Positions 34,134-41,714 of a stretch of DNA of 41,714 nucleotides are shown here, piece after piece. Source of the DNA: JBPOIS01 sp052034295 (lineage in GTDB: Bacteria > Pseudomonadota > Gammaproteobacteria > Pseudomonadales > Moraxellaceae); contig JBPOIS010000019.1 of assembly GCA_052034295.1 (NCBI GenBank), positions 1 through 41,714 of the forward strand, in the 5' to 3' direction. Each line of letters opens with the position of its first letter. Position 1 is the stretch's first letter. The position numbers and the translations under genes are program-made. The notes under the pieces are model-generated. The model did not search any database. It worked only from the letters and a program-made list of their open reading frames with translations, and was not told where the DNA came from.

Positions 34134-34865
34134 TCAGGACTGTGGCTTGGCCTTGCCCTGATGGATCTGCTGTTCAATCAGGTCATAGCTGGTGTGGCGC
34201 ACGTCCGAGCCCTTGACCATGTAGATCACCTGCTCGGAGATGTTGCGGGCATGGTCGCCCATGCGCTCCAGCGCCCGCAGCACCCACATCACGTTGATCA
34301 CCCGGCTGATGTGGCGGGGGTCTTCCATCATGTAGGTCATCAGCGCGCGGGTGGCCGACTGGTACTCGCGGTCGATGTCGGCATCGGCCTGCATCACATT
34401 CAGGGCCTGCTCGGCATCCAGCCGGGCAAACGCATCCAGGGCGTCGTGCAGCATCAGCCGCACCTGATTGCCGATGTGGCGGGTTTCGGTGTAGCCGCGT
34501 GGAGACTCGCCTTCGGCACTCAGGTCTTCGGCAATCCGGCCAATCTTGACCGCTTCATCGCCAATGCGCTCCAGGTCGGTGTTGGCCTTGCTGATGGCAA
34601 TCACCATGCGCAGGTCACTGGCGGCGGGTTGGCGGCGGGCCAGAATGCGCACCAGCGATTCGTCGATCTGGGTTTCAAAGCCGTTCACCTGCCGGTCCAT
34701 CTGCTGCACCGACTGGCCCAGTTTGGCATCGGTGTCCAGCAGGGCGTGGATGGCATCGCTGACCTGCTGCTCGACCAGTCCGCCCATCGACAGAAACAGC
34801 GTCCGTGCCTCTTCGAGATCCAGGTCAAACTGCTGGGAAATGTGGTGTCCGTGTTCATGCGGCAT
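34134..34865 (-). CDS. phoU: Phosphate signalling regulator PhoU
   Basis: The 243-residue all-helical protein links the Pst transporter to PhoR and keeps the Pho regulon off when phosphate is plentiful. It has the two PhoU three-helix repeats, each with the metal-binding E/D-xxx-D pattern: DLERIGDEAVKIGR in the first and ALERMGDHARNISE in the second. A His-rich N-terminus (MPHEHGHHIS) precedes them. ATG 34865, with AGGA nine bases before it, is preferred to a TTG three codons earlier. A terminator lies between pstB and this gene; none is visible between it and the wza promoter. Confidence 0.95.
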   Translation of the reverse strand: MPHEHGHHISQQFDLDLEEARTLFLSMGGLVEQQVSDAIHALLDTDAKLGQSVQQMDRQVNGFETQIDESLVRILARRQPAASDLRMVIAISKANTDLERIGDEAVKIGRIAEDLSAEGESPRGYTETRHIGNQVRLMLHDALDAFARLDAEQALNVMQADADIDREYQSATRALMTYMMEDPRHISRVINVMWVLRALERMGDHARNISEQVIYMVKGSDVRHTSYDLIEQQIHQGKAKPQS

Positions 34866-34932
34866 GGTGGTCAATCCTGTGCTGTCTGGTTCCGTGCAAC
34901 GGTCCTGCCAGTGCCCTTGCGGCAGGGGCCCT

Positions 34933-34964
34933 AAAAAAAACCGTGCGCCCCCGGGGACACACGG
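34933..34964 (-). terminator. Strong intrinsic terminator between pstB and phoU
   Basis: On the minus strand CCGTGTGTCC and GGGCGCACGG (34964-34941, CCGG at the tip, two G-T pairs) are followed by eight T (34940-34933). It lies 28 bases after the pstB stop. A second hairpin without a T run (CCTGCC/GGCAGG, 34926-34904) follows. Confidence 0.85.
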
Positions 34965-34992
34965 CTTCTGTGGACTTTACACCCCTGTGGCC

Positions 34993-35874
34993 TCAGCCAT
35001 ACCGACCGGTGATGTAATCTTCGGTCTGCTTCTGGTGTGGGTTGGTAAAGATGGTGTTGGTGTCGGTGTGCTCGATCAGCTTGCCCAGGTACATGAACGC
35101 GGTGTAGTCCGACACCCGCGCCGCCTGCTGCATGTTGTGGGTCACGATCAGGATGGTGTACTGCTCCTTGAGCTCGTGGATCAGCTCTTCCACTTTCAGG
35201 GTGGAGATCGGGTCCAGGGCCGAACACGGCTCATCCAGCAGCAGCACCTCCGGCTCGATGGCAATCGCCCGGGCAATCACCAGACGCTGTTGCTGGCCAC
35301 CGGACATGCCCAGCGCCGACTCATGCAGGCGGTCCTTCACCTCATCCCACAGCGCCGCACCGCGCAGCGAACGCTCGACGGCTTCGTCGAGGGTGGCCTT
35401 GTTCTTGATGCCCTGCAGGCGCAGGCCATAACAGACGTTTTCGTAGATGGACTTGGGAAACGGGTTCGGCTTCTGGAACACCATGCCGACGCGGCGGCGC
35501 AGGCTGGTGATGTCCATCTTGGGGTCAAAAATGTTGTCGCCTTCCAGCAGGATCTGGCCGTTGACCTGACAGCCATCCACCAGGTCATTCATGCGGTTGA
35601 AGGTGCGCAGCAGGGTGGACTTGCCGCAGCCGGACGGGCCGATGAACGCGGTGACCTTGCGCTGCGGGATTTCCATGTTGATGTCAAACAGCGCCTGTTT
35701 CTGGCCATAGAACAGGTTGACGTTGCGGGTTTCCAGACAGATGGTTTCGTTTTGCATGGTGGGTCCCGTTGCGGCCTGCCCAGCCGGCACCAGCGCAGGC
35801 GGGGCCAGAGGGGCGGTCGGTGTGGTGTTCGCGGCAGCGGGTTTTTTGGCCACCGGCGTTTGCGTCGTCATCAT
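34993..35874 (-). CDS. pstB: Phosphate ABC transporter ATP-binding protein PstB
   Basis: The 293-residue ATPase drives high-affinity phosphate uptake through PstC-PstA. Walker A is GPSGCGKST, the Q-loop is VFQKPNPFP, the ABC signature is MSGGQQQRL, Walker B is EVLLLDEPCSALDP and the switch histidine is in VTHNM. A proline/alanine/threonine-rich extension of about 39 residues precedes the usual start (MQNETICLETRNVN), making it longer than the common 250-260 residues. ATG 35874 lies after GAGAG. Confidence 0.96.
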   Translation of the reverse strand: MMTTQTPVAKKPAAANTTPTAPLAPPALVPAGQAATGPTMQNETICLETRNVNLFYGQKQALFDINMEIPQRKVTAFIGPSGCGKSTLLRTFNRMNDLVDGCQVNGQILLEGDNIFDPKMDITSLRRRVGMVFQKPNPFPKSIYENVCYGLRLQGIKNKATLDEAVERSLRGAALWDEVKDRLHESALGMSGGQQQRLVIARAIAIEPEVLLLDEPCSALDPISTLKVEELIHELKEQYTILIVTHNMQQAARVSDYTAFMYLGKLIEHTDTNTIFTNPHQKQTEDYITGRYG

Positions 35875-35903
35875 GGCATCAATTCTCTCAAAATCAAAGT
35901 CAC

Positions 35904-37568
35904 TCAGCTTTCCAGCGCCTTGAACCGCTCACGCAGGCGGTTGCGCAGGCCAATCGCCGACAGGTTCAGGACGGCCACCACCAGCACCAGCAGCAGGGCG
36001 GTGGCATACACCAGCGGTCGGGCCGCTTCGACGTTGGGACTCTGGAAACCGACGTCATAGATGTGGAAGCCCAAGTGCATGAACTTGCGGTCCAGGTGCA
36101 GGAAGGGCGCGTTGAAATCCAGCGGCAGCTCAGGGGCCAGCTTGACCACCCCGACCAGCATCAGCGGGGCCACCTCACCGGCGGCCCGGGCAATCGCCAG
36201 AATCATCCCGGTCATGATCGACGGTGCAGCCATCGGCAGCACCACCCGCCACAGGGTTTCGGCCTTGGTGGAGCCCAGCGCCAGCGAGCCTTCCTTGAGC
36301 GCGCGCGGGATGCGCGACAGGCCCTCTTCGGTGGCAACAATCACCACCGGCAGGGTCAGCAGCGCCAGGGTGATCGCCGACCAGAGCAGGCCCGGTGTAC
36401 CAAACACTGGCTGCGGCGCGGCTTCGGGATAAAACAGTTTGTCGATGCTGCCGCCGACCACGTAGACAAAGAAGCCCAGGCCAAACACGCCGTACACGAT
36501 CGACGGCACTCCGGCCAGGTTGTTCACGGCAATGCGCACAATCTGGGTCAGCGTGCCCTGTTTGGCGTATTCGCGCATGTACACCGCAGCCACCACCCCC
36601 AGCGGGGTGACGATCACGGTCATCATCATCACCATCAGGATGGTGCCAAAAATCGCCGGGAACACGCCGCCTTCGGTGTTGGCCTCGCGGGGGTCATCGG
36701 CCAGGAAGTGCCAAAGGCTGCTGAAATACTCGCCCAGCTTGGCGAACACGCCCATGGCGTTGGGCTGGGTGGCGTGCAGGATCTGCCCGACCGGGATGGT
36801 TTTTTCAGTGCCGTCGGCGGTGACAAAGGTGGCCTGATCGCGCTCCAGACCAGCATGCAGCTGGTCCATGGTGGATTTCTGGGCCTCAAACTGCTGCTGC
36901 AACCGGGCGCGCTCGGCACTCAGCTGCTGTTTGGCCGGTTCGGAATACTGGCCCTTCAGTTGCAGTTTGCGCTCTTCCAGGCGCAGTTGCTCCAGGTCAT
37001 AGTTGATGGCGCCGATTTTGCCACGCTCAAGGTCACGGATCCTGCCGTGCAGGTCGTTGCTGCGGTCGATGGCCTGCTCCAGCACCGCGAAGGCTTCTGC
37101 CCCGCTGTGGGTCTGGCCATTGAAGGTGACCGATTTCAGGCGGCCATAAAAATTGCCGTACTCCAGCCGCTCCAGCTTCACCAGCGCTTCCGGGTACTGG
37201 ATGTCCTGCAGGAACGGACGGATCACCCAGACAAAATCCTGTCCGGTCACGTCCTTGTTGCCCTGCTTGATCGACCAGCGGTCCACCTCGGTGGTGGGTG
37301 CCGTGCCTGCCGGGACGGGCAGCCCGGCTTCGGTCAGCCGTGAGGCCGGGTCGGATTTTTCATCATACAGCTCACCGACCACCACACTGCGGGTGCCATC
37401 CGGGGTCTGGTACACCGCCTGCATCACATCGGCGGGCCAGAAATGGCTCAGCCCGCGCACGGCGATCAGGCCCATGATGCCGACGATCATCAGCAGACAC
37501 AGGGTCACCGCGCCGGCATTCAGCCAGACGTAGGCTTCCCCAGTACGAAAATAAGTCTTGATGTTCAT
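35904..37568 (-). CDS. pstA: Phosphate ABC transporter permease PstA (long form)
   Basis: The 554-residue permease has a first helix near residues 17-38 and a long periplasmic insert of about 220 residues. The C-terminal part (about 285-554) has five helices and the ABC permease EAA loop (EEGLSRIPRALKEGSLALGS). The insert includes a predicted coiled coil (LEQLRLEERKLQLKGQYSEP and on). Ordinary PstA is about 290 residues; long forms are known in Pseudomonas and relatives. ATG 37568 begins the membrane anchor and lies 10 bases after pstC; the frame is open upstream but overlaps pstC. Confidence 0.93.
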   Translation of the reverse strand: MNIKTYFRTGEAYVWLNAGAVTLCLLMIVGIMGLIAVRGLSHFWPADVMQAVYQTPDGTRSVVVGELYDEKSDPASRLTEAGLPVPAGTAPTTEVDRWSIKQGNKDVTGQDFVWVIRPFLQDIQYPEALVKLERLEYGNFYGRLKSVTFNGQTHSGAEAFAVLEQAIDRSNDLHGRIRDLERGKIGAINYDLEQLRLEERKLQLKGQYSEPAKQQLSAERARLQQQFEAQKSTMDQLHAGLERDQATFVTADGTEKTIPVGQILHATQPNAMGVFAKLGEYFSSLWHFLADDPREANTEGGVFPAIFGTILMVMMMTVIVTPLGVVAAVYMREYAKQGTLTQIVRIAVNNLAGVPSIVYGVFGLGFFVYVVGGSIDKLFYPEAAPQPVFGTPGLLWSAITLALLTLPVVIVATEEGLSRIPRALKEGSLALGSTKAETLWRVVLPMAAPSIMTGMILAIARAAGEVAPLMLVGVVKLAPELPLDFNAPFLHLDRKFMHLGFHIYDVGFQSPNVEAARPLVYATALLLVLVVAVLNLSAIGLRNRLRERFKALES

Positions 37569-37578
37569 GGCAACCTGC

Positions 37579-40239
37579 TCACAGTGAACCGTATTTTTTG
37601 CGCAGACGCGCCCGCACCACTTCGGCTGCGGTGTTGAGGACAAACGTCATCACAAACAGCACCAGCGCCGACAGGAACAGCACCCGGAAGTGGGTGGAGC
37701 CCACTTCGGCCTCGCCCATTTCCACCGCGACGTTGGCCGACAGGGTACGCATGCCGTCAAACAGGCTGAAATCCATGATCGGCGTGTTGCCGGTGGCCAT
37801 CAGCACAATCATGGTTTCACCCACTGCGCGGCCAAAGCCAATCATCAGCGCTGAAAAAATCCCCGGCGATGCGGTCGGCAGCACCACCCGGGTCAGGGTC
37901 TGCCACGGGGTTGCACCCAGCGCCAGCGAGCCGTTGACCAGATGACGCGGCACCGCAAACAGGGCGTCTTCGGAGATGGAAAAAATCGGCGCAATCACGG
38001 CAAAGCCCATGATCAGGCCAACAATCAGTGCGTTCTGGGCCTGGTAGTCAATGCCCTCACTGCGCAGCCAGGCCACCAGCGAACCGCCGTGCTCGGCAAA
38101 CAGCGCCTGCTCCAGCGGCTGCGACAGCACGAAGGCCAGGGTCACCGCCAGCACGATCGGCGCAATCAGCACGATCGGTGCGATGCCGGCCGGAATGCGG
38201 TTGCGCCGCTCCAGCGGCATCTGCATCCACAGGAACCCGACCGCCAGAATCACCAGCGGCACGATCACCAGCAGGCTGAAAATGGCCGGCAGGTATTTGC
38301 CCACCAGCGGGGCCAGCCACAGGCCAGCCAGGAAGCCGAGGATCACCGTGGGCAGTGCCTGCATCAATTCAATGGCCGGCTTGATCTTGGTGCGCAGGGC
38401 GGGTGACATGAAGGCGGCGGTGTACATGGCACCGGCCACCGCCAGTGGTGCAGCCAGCAGCATGGCCCAGAATGCGGCCTTGATGGTGCCGAAGGTCAGC
38501 GGCACCAGCGACATTTTGGATTCAAAATCGGCATTGCCCGAGGTGGACTGCCAGACGTATTGCGGCGTGTCATAGGATTCGTACCAGACCTTGCCCCACA
38601 GCGACGACAGCGACACGTCCGGGTGGTGGGCATCGACCTGATAGAACACCAGGCCTTTTGGCCCCTGTGCCAGCATGCCCTCACTGTGCGAGGACAGGGT
38701 CAGCGCGGTCACCGGGCCGTCCAGGGCTTTTTCACGGTCGATGGTGCGGTTCGAGGTGGTGTAGAAATACCCCACCTGTCCGGACTGGTCACCGGCCAGG
38801 AAGCCCTTGCGGCGGGTCTCCGGCTGCACCACGGTGATCGGTGCAGTGCCCAGCTCAAAGCTGCGGATGGCCTGCAGGCGCTGGCGTTCCGGCTGGTCCG
38901 GGTTGCGCACCATGAACCACTGGGTGATTCGGCCCTTTTCGTCGCCCAGCAACAGGGAAATCTCGCCCTGTAGCATGGCGGCAGCGGTGATCTTGCCATG
39001 GTCATCGACCTTGAACTGATCGTAATAGGTCCAGCCCTGCTCACCACGCTGCAACACCGCCACGTGGCCGGTGCGGGTCAGCACATACAGCCAGCGGCTG
39101 CCCTGCCCGATGAACAGATTGTCCACCACCGCACCCTCCAGCGGCAGCACCTGACCACTCTGGCGGCCCATCTGGATGCTGGAGGCCTGCACCAACTGAT
39201 AATCCGGATTGTCGCGCAGGGCCGCGTCGAGGTTGATCCCTTCGGCAAAGCCGGGCGGCATGGCAATGCCTGCCGCAGGGTCGCTGATTTCCTCGGTCAG
39301 GATGTCCGGACTGGGGGCGGCAGCCGCCTGCGCTGTCGGCGCAGCAGCCTCTGCTGAATCATTGCTGGCCAGAATGCCCTCCAGACCCAGCCCACCGGCA
39401 CTGGGGGCTGCGGGGGCGGCTTCCGGGGAAGCCACCGGCTCAGCCGCTGCAGGGGACGCTGCATTGCCGCCCAGCACGCTGTCCAGATTCAGGCCACCCC
39501 CGGCACTGTCGGGGGCCTGCACGTCGGGGCTGGTGCTGACCGGAACCGAGGCGACCCCAGCAGCAAAGGTCTGCCACTGCAACTGGCCATTCTGGACCGT
39601 CACCACATTCAGGCGGTCGCCATCATTGACAAAATCAAAGAATTTCAGCTGCTCGCCACTGTCGTTGACGGTGATCGGCTGGGCACCAAACGGATAATCC
39701 AGACTGCCCTGCACCACCCGGTCCTTGCCCACACCCGTGGCACTGAACTGCGGCTTGAACACGAGCAGCTGGCCATTGGACAGCCCGAGGGCCACCAGCC
39801 CTTCCAGCGCCTGCCCCTGCTTGACCTGTACCACCTGCGCCCCTGCGGGGATGGCCAGTGGGGCCATGGACAGGGTCTGACCCGTGGCGGTGGCAAAAAA
39901 TTCAACCCGCGTACCCTGCGTGTCCTGCACCAGACGCAGACCCTGCTGGTGGTATTCCTCCAGCAGCACCAGACTGCTGTGCTCCTGCCCACCCAGCTGG
40001 CTGTACTGGCCTGCCTGGGTGACGTGGGCCGGCTTGAACAGCGGCCAGCTCTCCGACAGCAGATAGACAAAAATGGCCAGAATGGCCAGCAGGACAAAAA
40101 TGCCCCCTCCGGCGATCAGGTTGTTGGCCAGTCGGTCCTTGAAGCGGCGCTTCTGGTCCAGTCTGGCCATGGCGGCCGCATCTGGACGCTGACGCACCTT
40201 CGGCGTCATCGATACATCCGGTGCAGGATTGCTTGACAT
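37579..40239 (-). CDS. pstC: Phosphate ABC transporter permease PstC (long form)
   Basis: The 886-residue permease has a cytoplasmic basic N-terminus, one helix near 43-62 and a periplasmic domain of over 500 residues. The permease domain (about 600-886) contains VPRHLVNGSLALGATPWQTL as the EAA loop. The periplasmic part has strand-rich repeats suggestive of a propeller. It is interrupted by an Ala/Pro-rich stretch (about 233-345) with three degenerate copies of GLNLDSVL-like motifs at 249-256, 284-290 and 334-341. Standard PstC is about 320 residues. A terminator separates it from pstS. Confidence 0.92.
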   Translation of the reverse strand: MSSNPAPDVSMTPKVRQRPDAAAMARLDQKRRFKDRLANNLIAGGGIFVLLAILAIFVYLLSESWPLFKPAHVTQAGQYSQLGGQEHSSLVLLEEYHQQGLRLVQDTQGTRVEFFATATGQTLSMAPLAIPAGAQVVQVKQGQALEGLVALGLSNGQLLVFKPQFSATGVGKDRVVQGSLDYPFGAQPITVNDSGEQLKFFDFVNDGDRLNVVTVQNGQLQWQTFAAGVASVPVSTSPDVQAPDSAGGGLNLDSVLGGNAASPAAAEPVASPEAAPAAPSAGGLGLEGILASNDSAEAAAPTAQAAAAPSPDILTEEISDPAAGIAMPPGFAEGINLDAALRDNPDYQLVQASSIQMGRQSGQVLPLEGAVVDNLFIGQGSRWLYVLTRTGHVAVLQRGEQGWTYYDQFKVDDHGKITAAAMLQGEISLLLGDEKGRITQWFMVRNPDQPERQRLQAIRSFELGTAPITVVQPETRRKGFLAGDQSGQVGYFYTTSNRTIDREKALDGPVTALTLSSHSEGMLAQGPKGLVFYQVDAHHPDVSLSSLWGKVWYESYDTPQYVWQSTSGNADFESKMSLVPLTFGTIKAAFWAMLLAAPLAVAGAMYTAAFMSPALRTKIKPAIELMQALPTVILGFLAGLWLAPLVGKYLPAIFSLLVIVPLVILAVGFLWMQMPLERRNRIPAGIAPIVLIAPIVLAVTLAFVLSQPLEQALFAEHGGSLVAWLRSEGIDYQAQNALIVGLIMGFAVIAPIFSISEDALFAVPRHLVNGSLALGATPWQTLTRVVLPTASPGIFSALMIGFGRAVGETMIVLMATGNTPIMDFSLFDGMRTLSANVAVEMGEAEVGSTHFRVLFLSALVLFVMTFVLNTAAEVVRARLRKKYGSL

Positions 40240-40305
40240 GTTTTCCCCCGATCCCCGCTCAGCCAGTCAGGGTGTCTGAGCTGGCGCGTGGCGTATTCTA
40301 AACGT

Positions 40306-40329
40306 AAAAACAGGGGCATTGGCCCCTGT
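40306..40329 (-). terminator. Attenuating terminator between pstS and pstC
   Basis: On the minus strand ACAGGGGC (40329-40322) pairs with GCCCCTGT (40317-40310) and is followed by a short T run (40310-40306). It lies 19 bases after the pstS stop. Partial termination here would give the usual excess of pstS over pstCAB. Confidence 0.75.
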
Positions 40330-40348
40330 TGTGCTGGCCAGGTGGCGA

Positions 40349-41320
40349 TTACAGCCCCAGACTGGCGCGGATTTTCTTGACCTGATCGGCGGGCAGGGCC
40401 ACGAAGCCGTCTTTTTCCACGATGGTCTGGCCTTCTTTGGACAGGACCATTTTCAGGAATTCAGCCTGTGCCGGGGGCAGCGGCTGGCCGGGTTTCTTGT
40501 TCACATAGATGAACAGGTAGCGGGCCAGCGGGTAGCTGCCATCGAGGGCGCTGTTGTGGCTGGGCATCACATACTGGCCACTGCTGTTTTTCAGCGGTAC
40601 TGCACGGGCACCCGAAACACTGTAGCCCAGACCCGAGTAGCCGATGCCGTTCAGGTTGGTGGAAATCGCCTGCACCACGGCGGCCGAACCCGGCTGCTCT
40701 TTCACGCCCGGCCGGAAGTCACCCTTGCACAGGGCATGCTCCTTGAAGTAGCCATAGGTGCCCGACACCGAGTTGCGGCCATACAGGTCGATCTTGCGGC
40801 CGGCCCAGGCACCGGACAGTCCGGCATCACCCCAGGTGCTGACAGGCTTCGGATAGCCACATTTCAGGGTGCTGGAAAAAATCGCATCGACCAGCGGCAG
40901 CGACAGACCCTTGACGGGGTTGTCCTTGTGGACAAACACGGCCAGCGCATCGACGGCGACCGGCACAGCAGTCGGCTTGTAGCCGTATTTCTTTTCAAAG
41001 GCCTGGATTTCTTCGGACTTCATGTTGCGGGACATGGGGCCGAAGTTGGAGGTGCCCTGGGTCAGTGCCGGGGGCGCAGTCGAGGAACCCGCCGCCTGAA
41101 TCTGGATGTTGACGTTGGGGTATTGTTTTTTGAACCCTTCCGCCCAGAAGGTCATCAGGTTGGCCAGGGTGTCCGAGCCGACGCTGGACAGGTTGCCGGC
41201 CACACCATTGGTCTTGGTGTAGCTGGGCAGGTTGGGATCGACATTGGCGGCGTGGGCCACCAGCGCGGTGCTGGTCAGGCCAACGGCGAGGGCCAGAGCC
41301 CGTACGGCGGTGTTCAACAT
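40349..41320 (-). CDS. pstS: Phosphate-binding periplasmic protein PstS
   Basis: The 323-residue protein binds phosphate for the PstCAB transporter. A signal peptide (about 1-24, ending AHA) is followed by the binding domain. SSVGSDTLANLMTFWAEGFK and QIQAAGSSTAPPALTQGTSN contribute to the ligand site, and YGRNSVSGTYGYFKEHAL carries the conserved RxxSGT loop. A Pho box lies 56 bases upstream of the ATG, so PhoB activation under phosphate starvation is expected. Confidence 0.95.
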   Translation of the reverse strand: MLNTAVRALALAVGLTSTALVAHAANVDPNLPSYTKTNGVAGNLSSVGSDTLANLMTFWAEGFKKQYPNVNIQIQAAGSSTAPPALTQGTSNFGPMSRNMKSEEIQAFEKKYGYKPTAVPVAVDALAVFVHKDNPVKGLSLPLVDAIFSSTLKCGYPKPVSTWGDAGLSGAWAGRKIDLYGRNSVSGTYGYFKEHALCKGDFRPGVKEQPGSAAVVQAISTNLNGIGYSGLGYSVSGARAVPLKNSSGQYVMPSHNSALDGSYPLARYLFIYVNKKPGQPLPPAQAEFLKMVLSKEGQTIVEKDGFVALPADQVKKIRASLGL

Positions 41321-41375
41321 GGATGACTCCTTGGGCGCAGTCTTTTTTGCGTTGCAGTCACCTTATTTTTTTCAT

Positions 41376-41393
41376 GTGACAGCTTGATGACAG
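41376..41393 (-). promoter_or_regulatory. Pho box upstream of pstS
   Basis: The minus strand reads CTGTCATCAAGCTGTCAC: two CTGTCA half sites 11 bases apart, fitting the PhoB consensus CTGTCATAWAWCTGTCAY at all the half-site bases. An AT-rich -10-like stretch (AAAAAAATAAGG) follows at the expected distance. Confidence 0.9.
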
Positions 41394-41448
41394 CGCCAGG
41401 ACCGTCATCCAGTTTTCATTGGAAAAACAGATATTTTAAGGTTCATTT

Positions 41449-41714
41449 TCAGCGACTTGGCTTTCCGTCACCAAACCAGCGGTTGATGTCCTGCAGCACG
41501 GTGCGGTTCAGGCTGCCCTGCGCGGCATGGGCATTCAGATAGTCACGCACATACTGATGGCGGGCGTCGCTGAGCTGCTGGCGGGCGGCCAGGGCGTTGC
41601 GCCGGGCCTGCAGCAGGTCCAGCTGGGTGCGCATGCCCAGGTTATAACCGGCTTCGGTGGCACGGCTGACCTCGTCACTGCTGGCCACGGCCTGTTCGCG
41701 GGCGCGGATCAGGG
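41449..41714 (-). CDS. TolC-family outer-membrane efflux protein (C-terminal part)
   Basis: Only the last 88 codons are in the window; the 5' end lies beyond 41714. The translated part contains GYNLGMRTQLDLLQARRNAL and a following AARQQLSDARHQYVRDYLN, the helical hairpin pattern of TolC-type outer-membrane factors (Y..G.RT..DLL.A...L......A...Y). It ends with a short polar tail. Such proteins form the exit duct of type I secretion or RND efflux systems. Its partner genes are not in the window. Confidence 0.85.
   Translation of the reverse strand, partial: LIRAREQAVASSDEVSRATEAGYNLGMRTQLDLLQARRNALAARQQLSDARHQYVRDYLNAHAAQGSLNRTVLQDINRWFGDGKPSR

Noticed and set aside
35769..37343. Plus-strand open frame of 524 codons
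   Set aside because: Antisense to pstA; composition (His/Gln/Arg-rich) and lack of domains mark it as a shadow.

Overview
The window looks like a chromosomal segment of a GC-rich gammaproteobacterium, probably a member of Pseudomonadales and plausibly Moraxellaceae. This is inferred from four things: ComM, UbiK and TorF-type porins lie together; PstA and PstC are of the very long form; the ribD and ribE genes flank an orphan adenine methylase; and an Acinetobacter-like Wzy-dependent polysaccharide locus follows the pst operon. No 16S gene is present, so the taxon is not proven.

Positions 1-1570 are a small scar region: tRNA-Ser(GGA), its terminator, the first ~50 codons of a tyrosine recombinase, an intact ABM-fold monooxygenase-like gene, a possible MmcQ/YjbR fragment and an internally deleted IS5-family transposase. 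Positions 1571-5121 (minus strand) are a tightly overlapping nrdR-ribD-adenine methylase-ribE operon. Positions 5223-9161 (minus strand) form a nitrogen module: glnK, amtB and two paralogous TorF-type porins. Near-perfect sigma-54 promoters precede amtB and one porin. Both porin leaders carry terminator-like hairpins. Positions 9345-12168 (plus strand) hold ubiK, comM and a TauE/SafE-family permease.

Positions 12152-33984 (minus strand, transcribed right to left) are one long exopolysaccharide/capsule locus. Its order is wza-wzb-wzc-rfaH-like, then an ops element, tviB/gna-like dehydrogenase, wzy, wzx, two glycosyltransferases, a chimeric gene remnant, a third glycosyltransferase, fnlA-fnlB-fnlC, a WbuB-like transferase, an initiating sugar-phosphate transferase, a PglD-like acetyltransferase, two VanZ-like membrane proteins, a DegT aminotransferase and a membrane 4,6-dehydratase. 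The predicted sugars are UDP-HexNAcA, UDP-L-FucNAc and UDP-2,4-diacetamido-2,4,6-trideoxyhexose (QuiNAc4NAc/bacillosamine type). The last is probably the first sugar placed on undecaprenyl phosphate. Roughly 22.0-28.3 kb is visibly richer in A+T than the flanks, which suggests a transferred, exchangeable core.

Positions 34134-41320 (minus strand) are pstS-pstC-pstA-pstB-phoU with a clear Pho box before pstS and terminators after pstS and after pstB. The window ends inside a TolC-family gene.

The most interesting points are: the RfaH-like gene followed at once by an exact ops element inside the same locus; the fnlA/glycosyltransferase chimera; the twin VanZ-like genes; the paired leader hairpins and sigma-54 promoter of the porins; and the methylase nested in the riboflavin operon.
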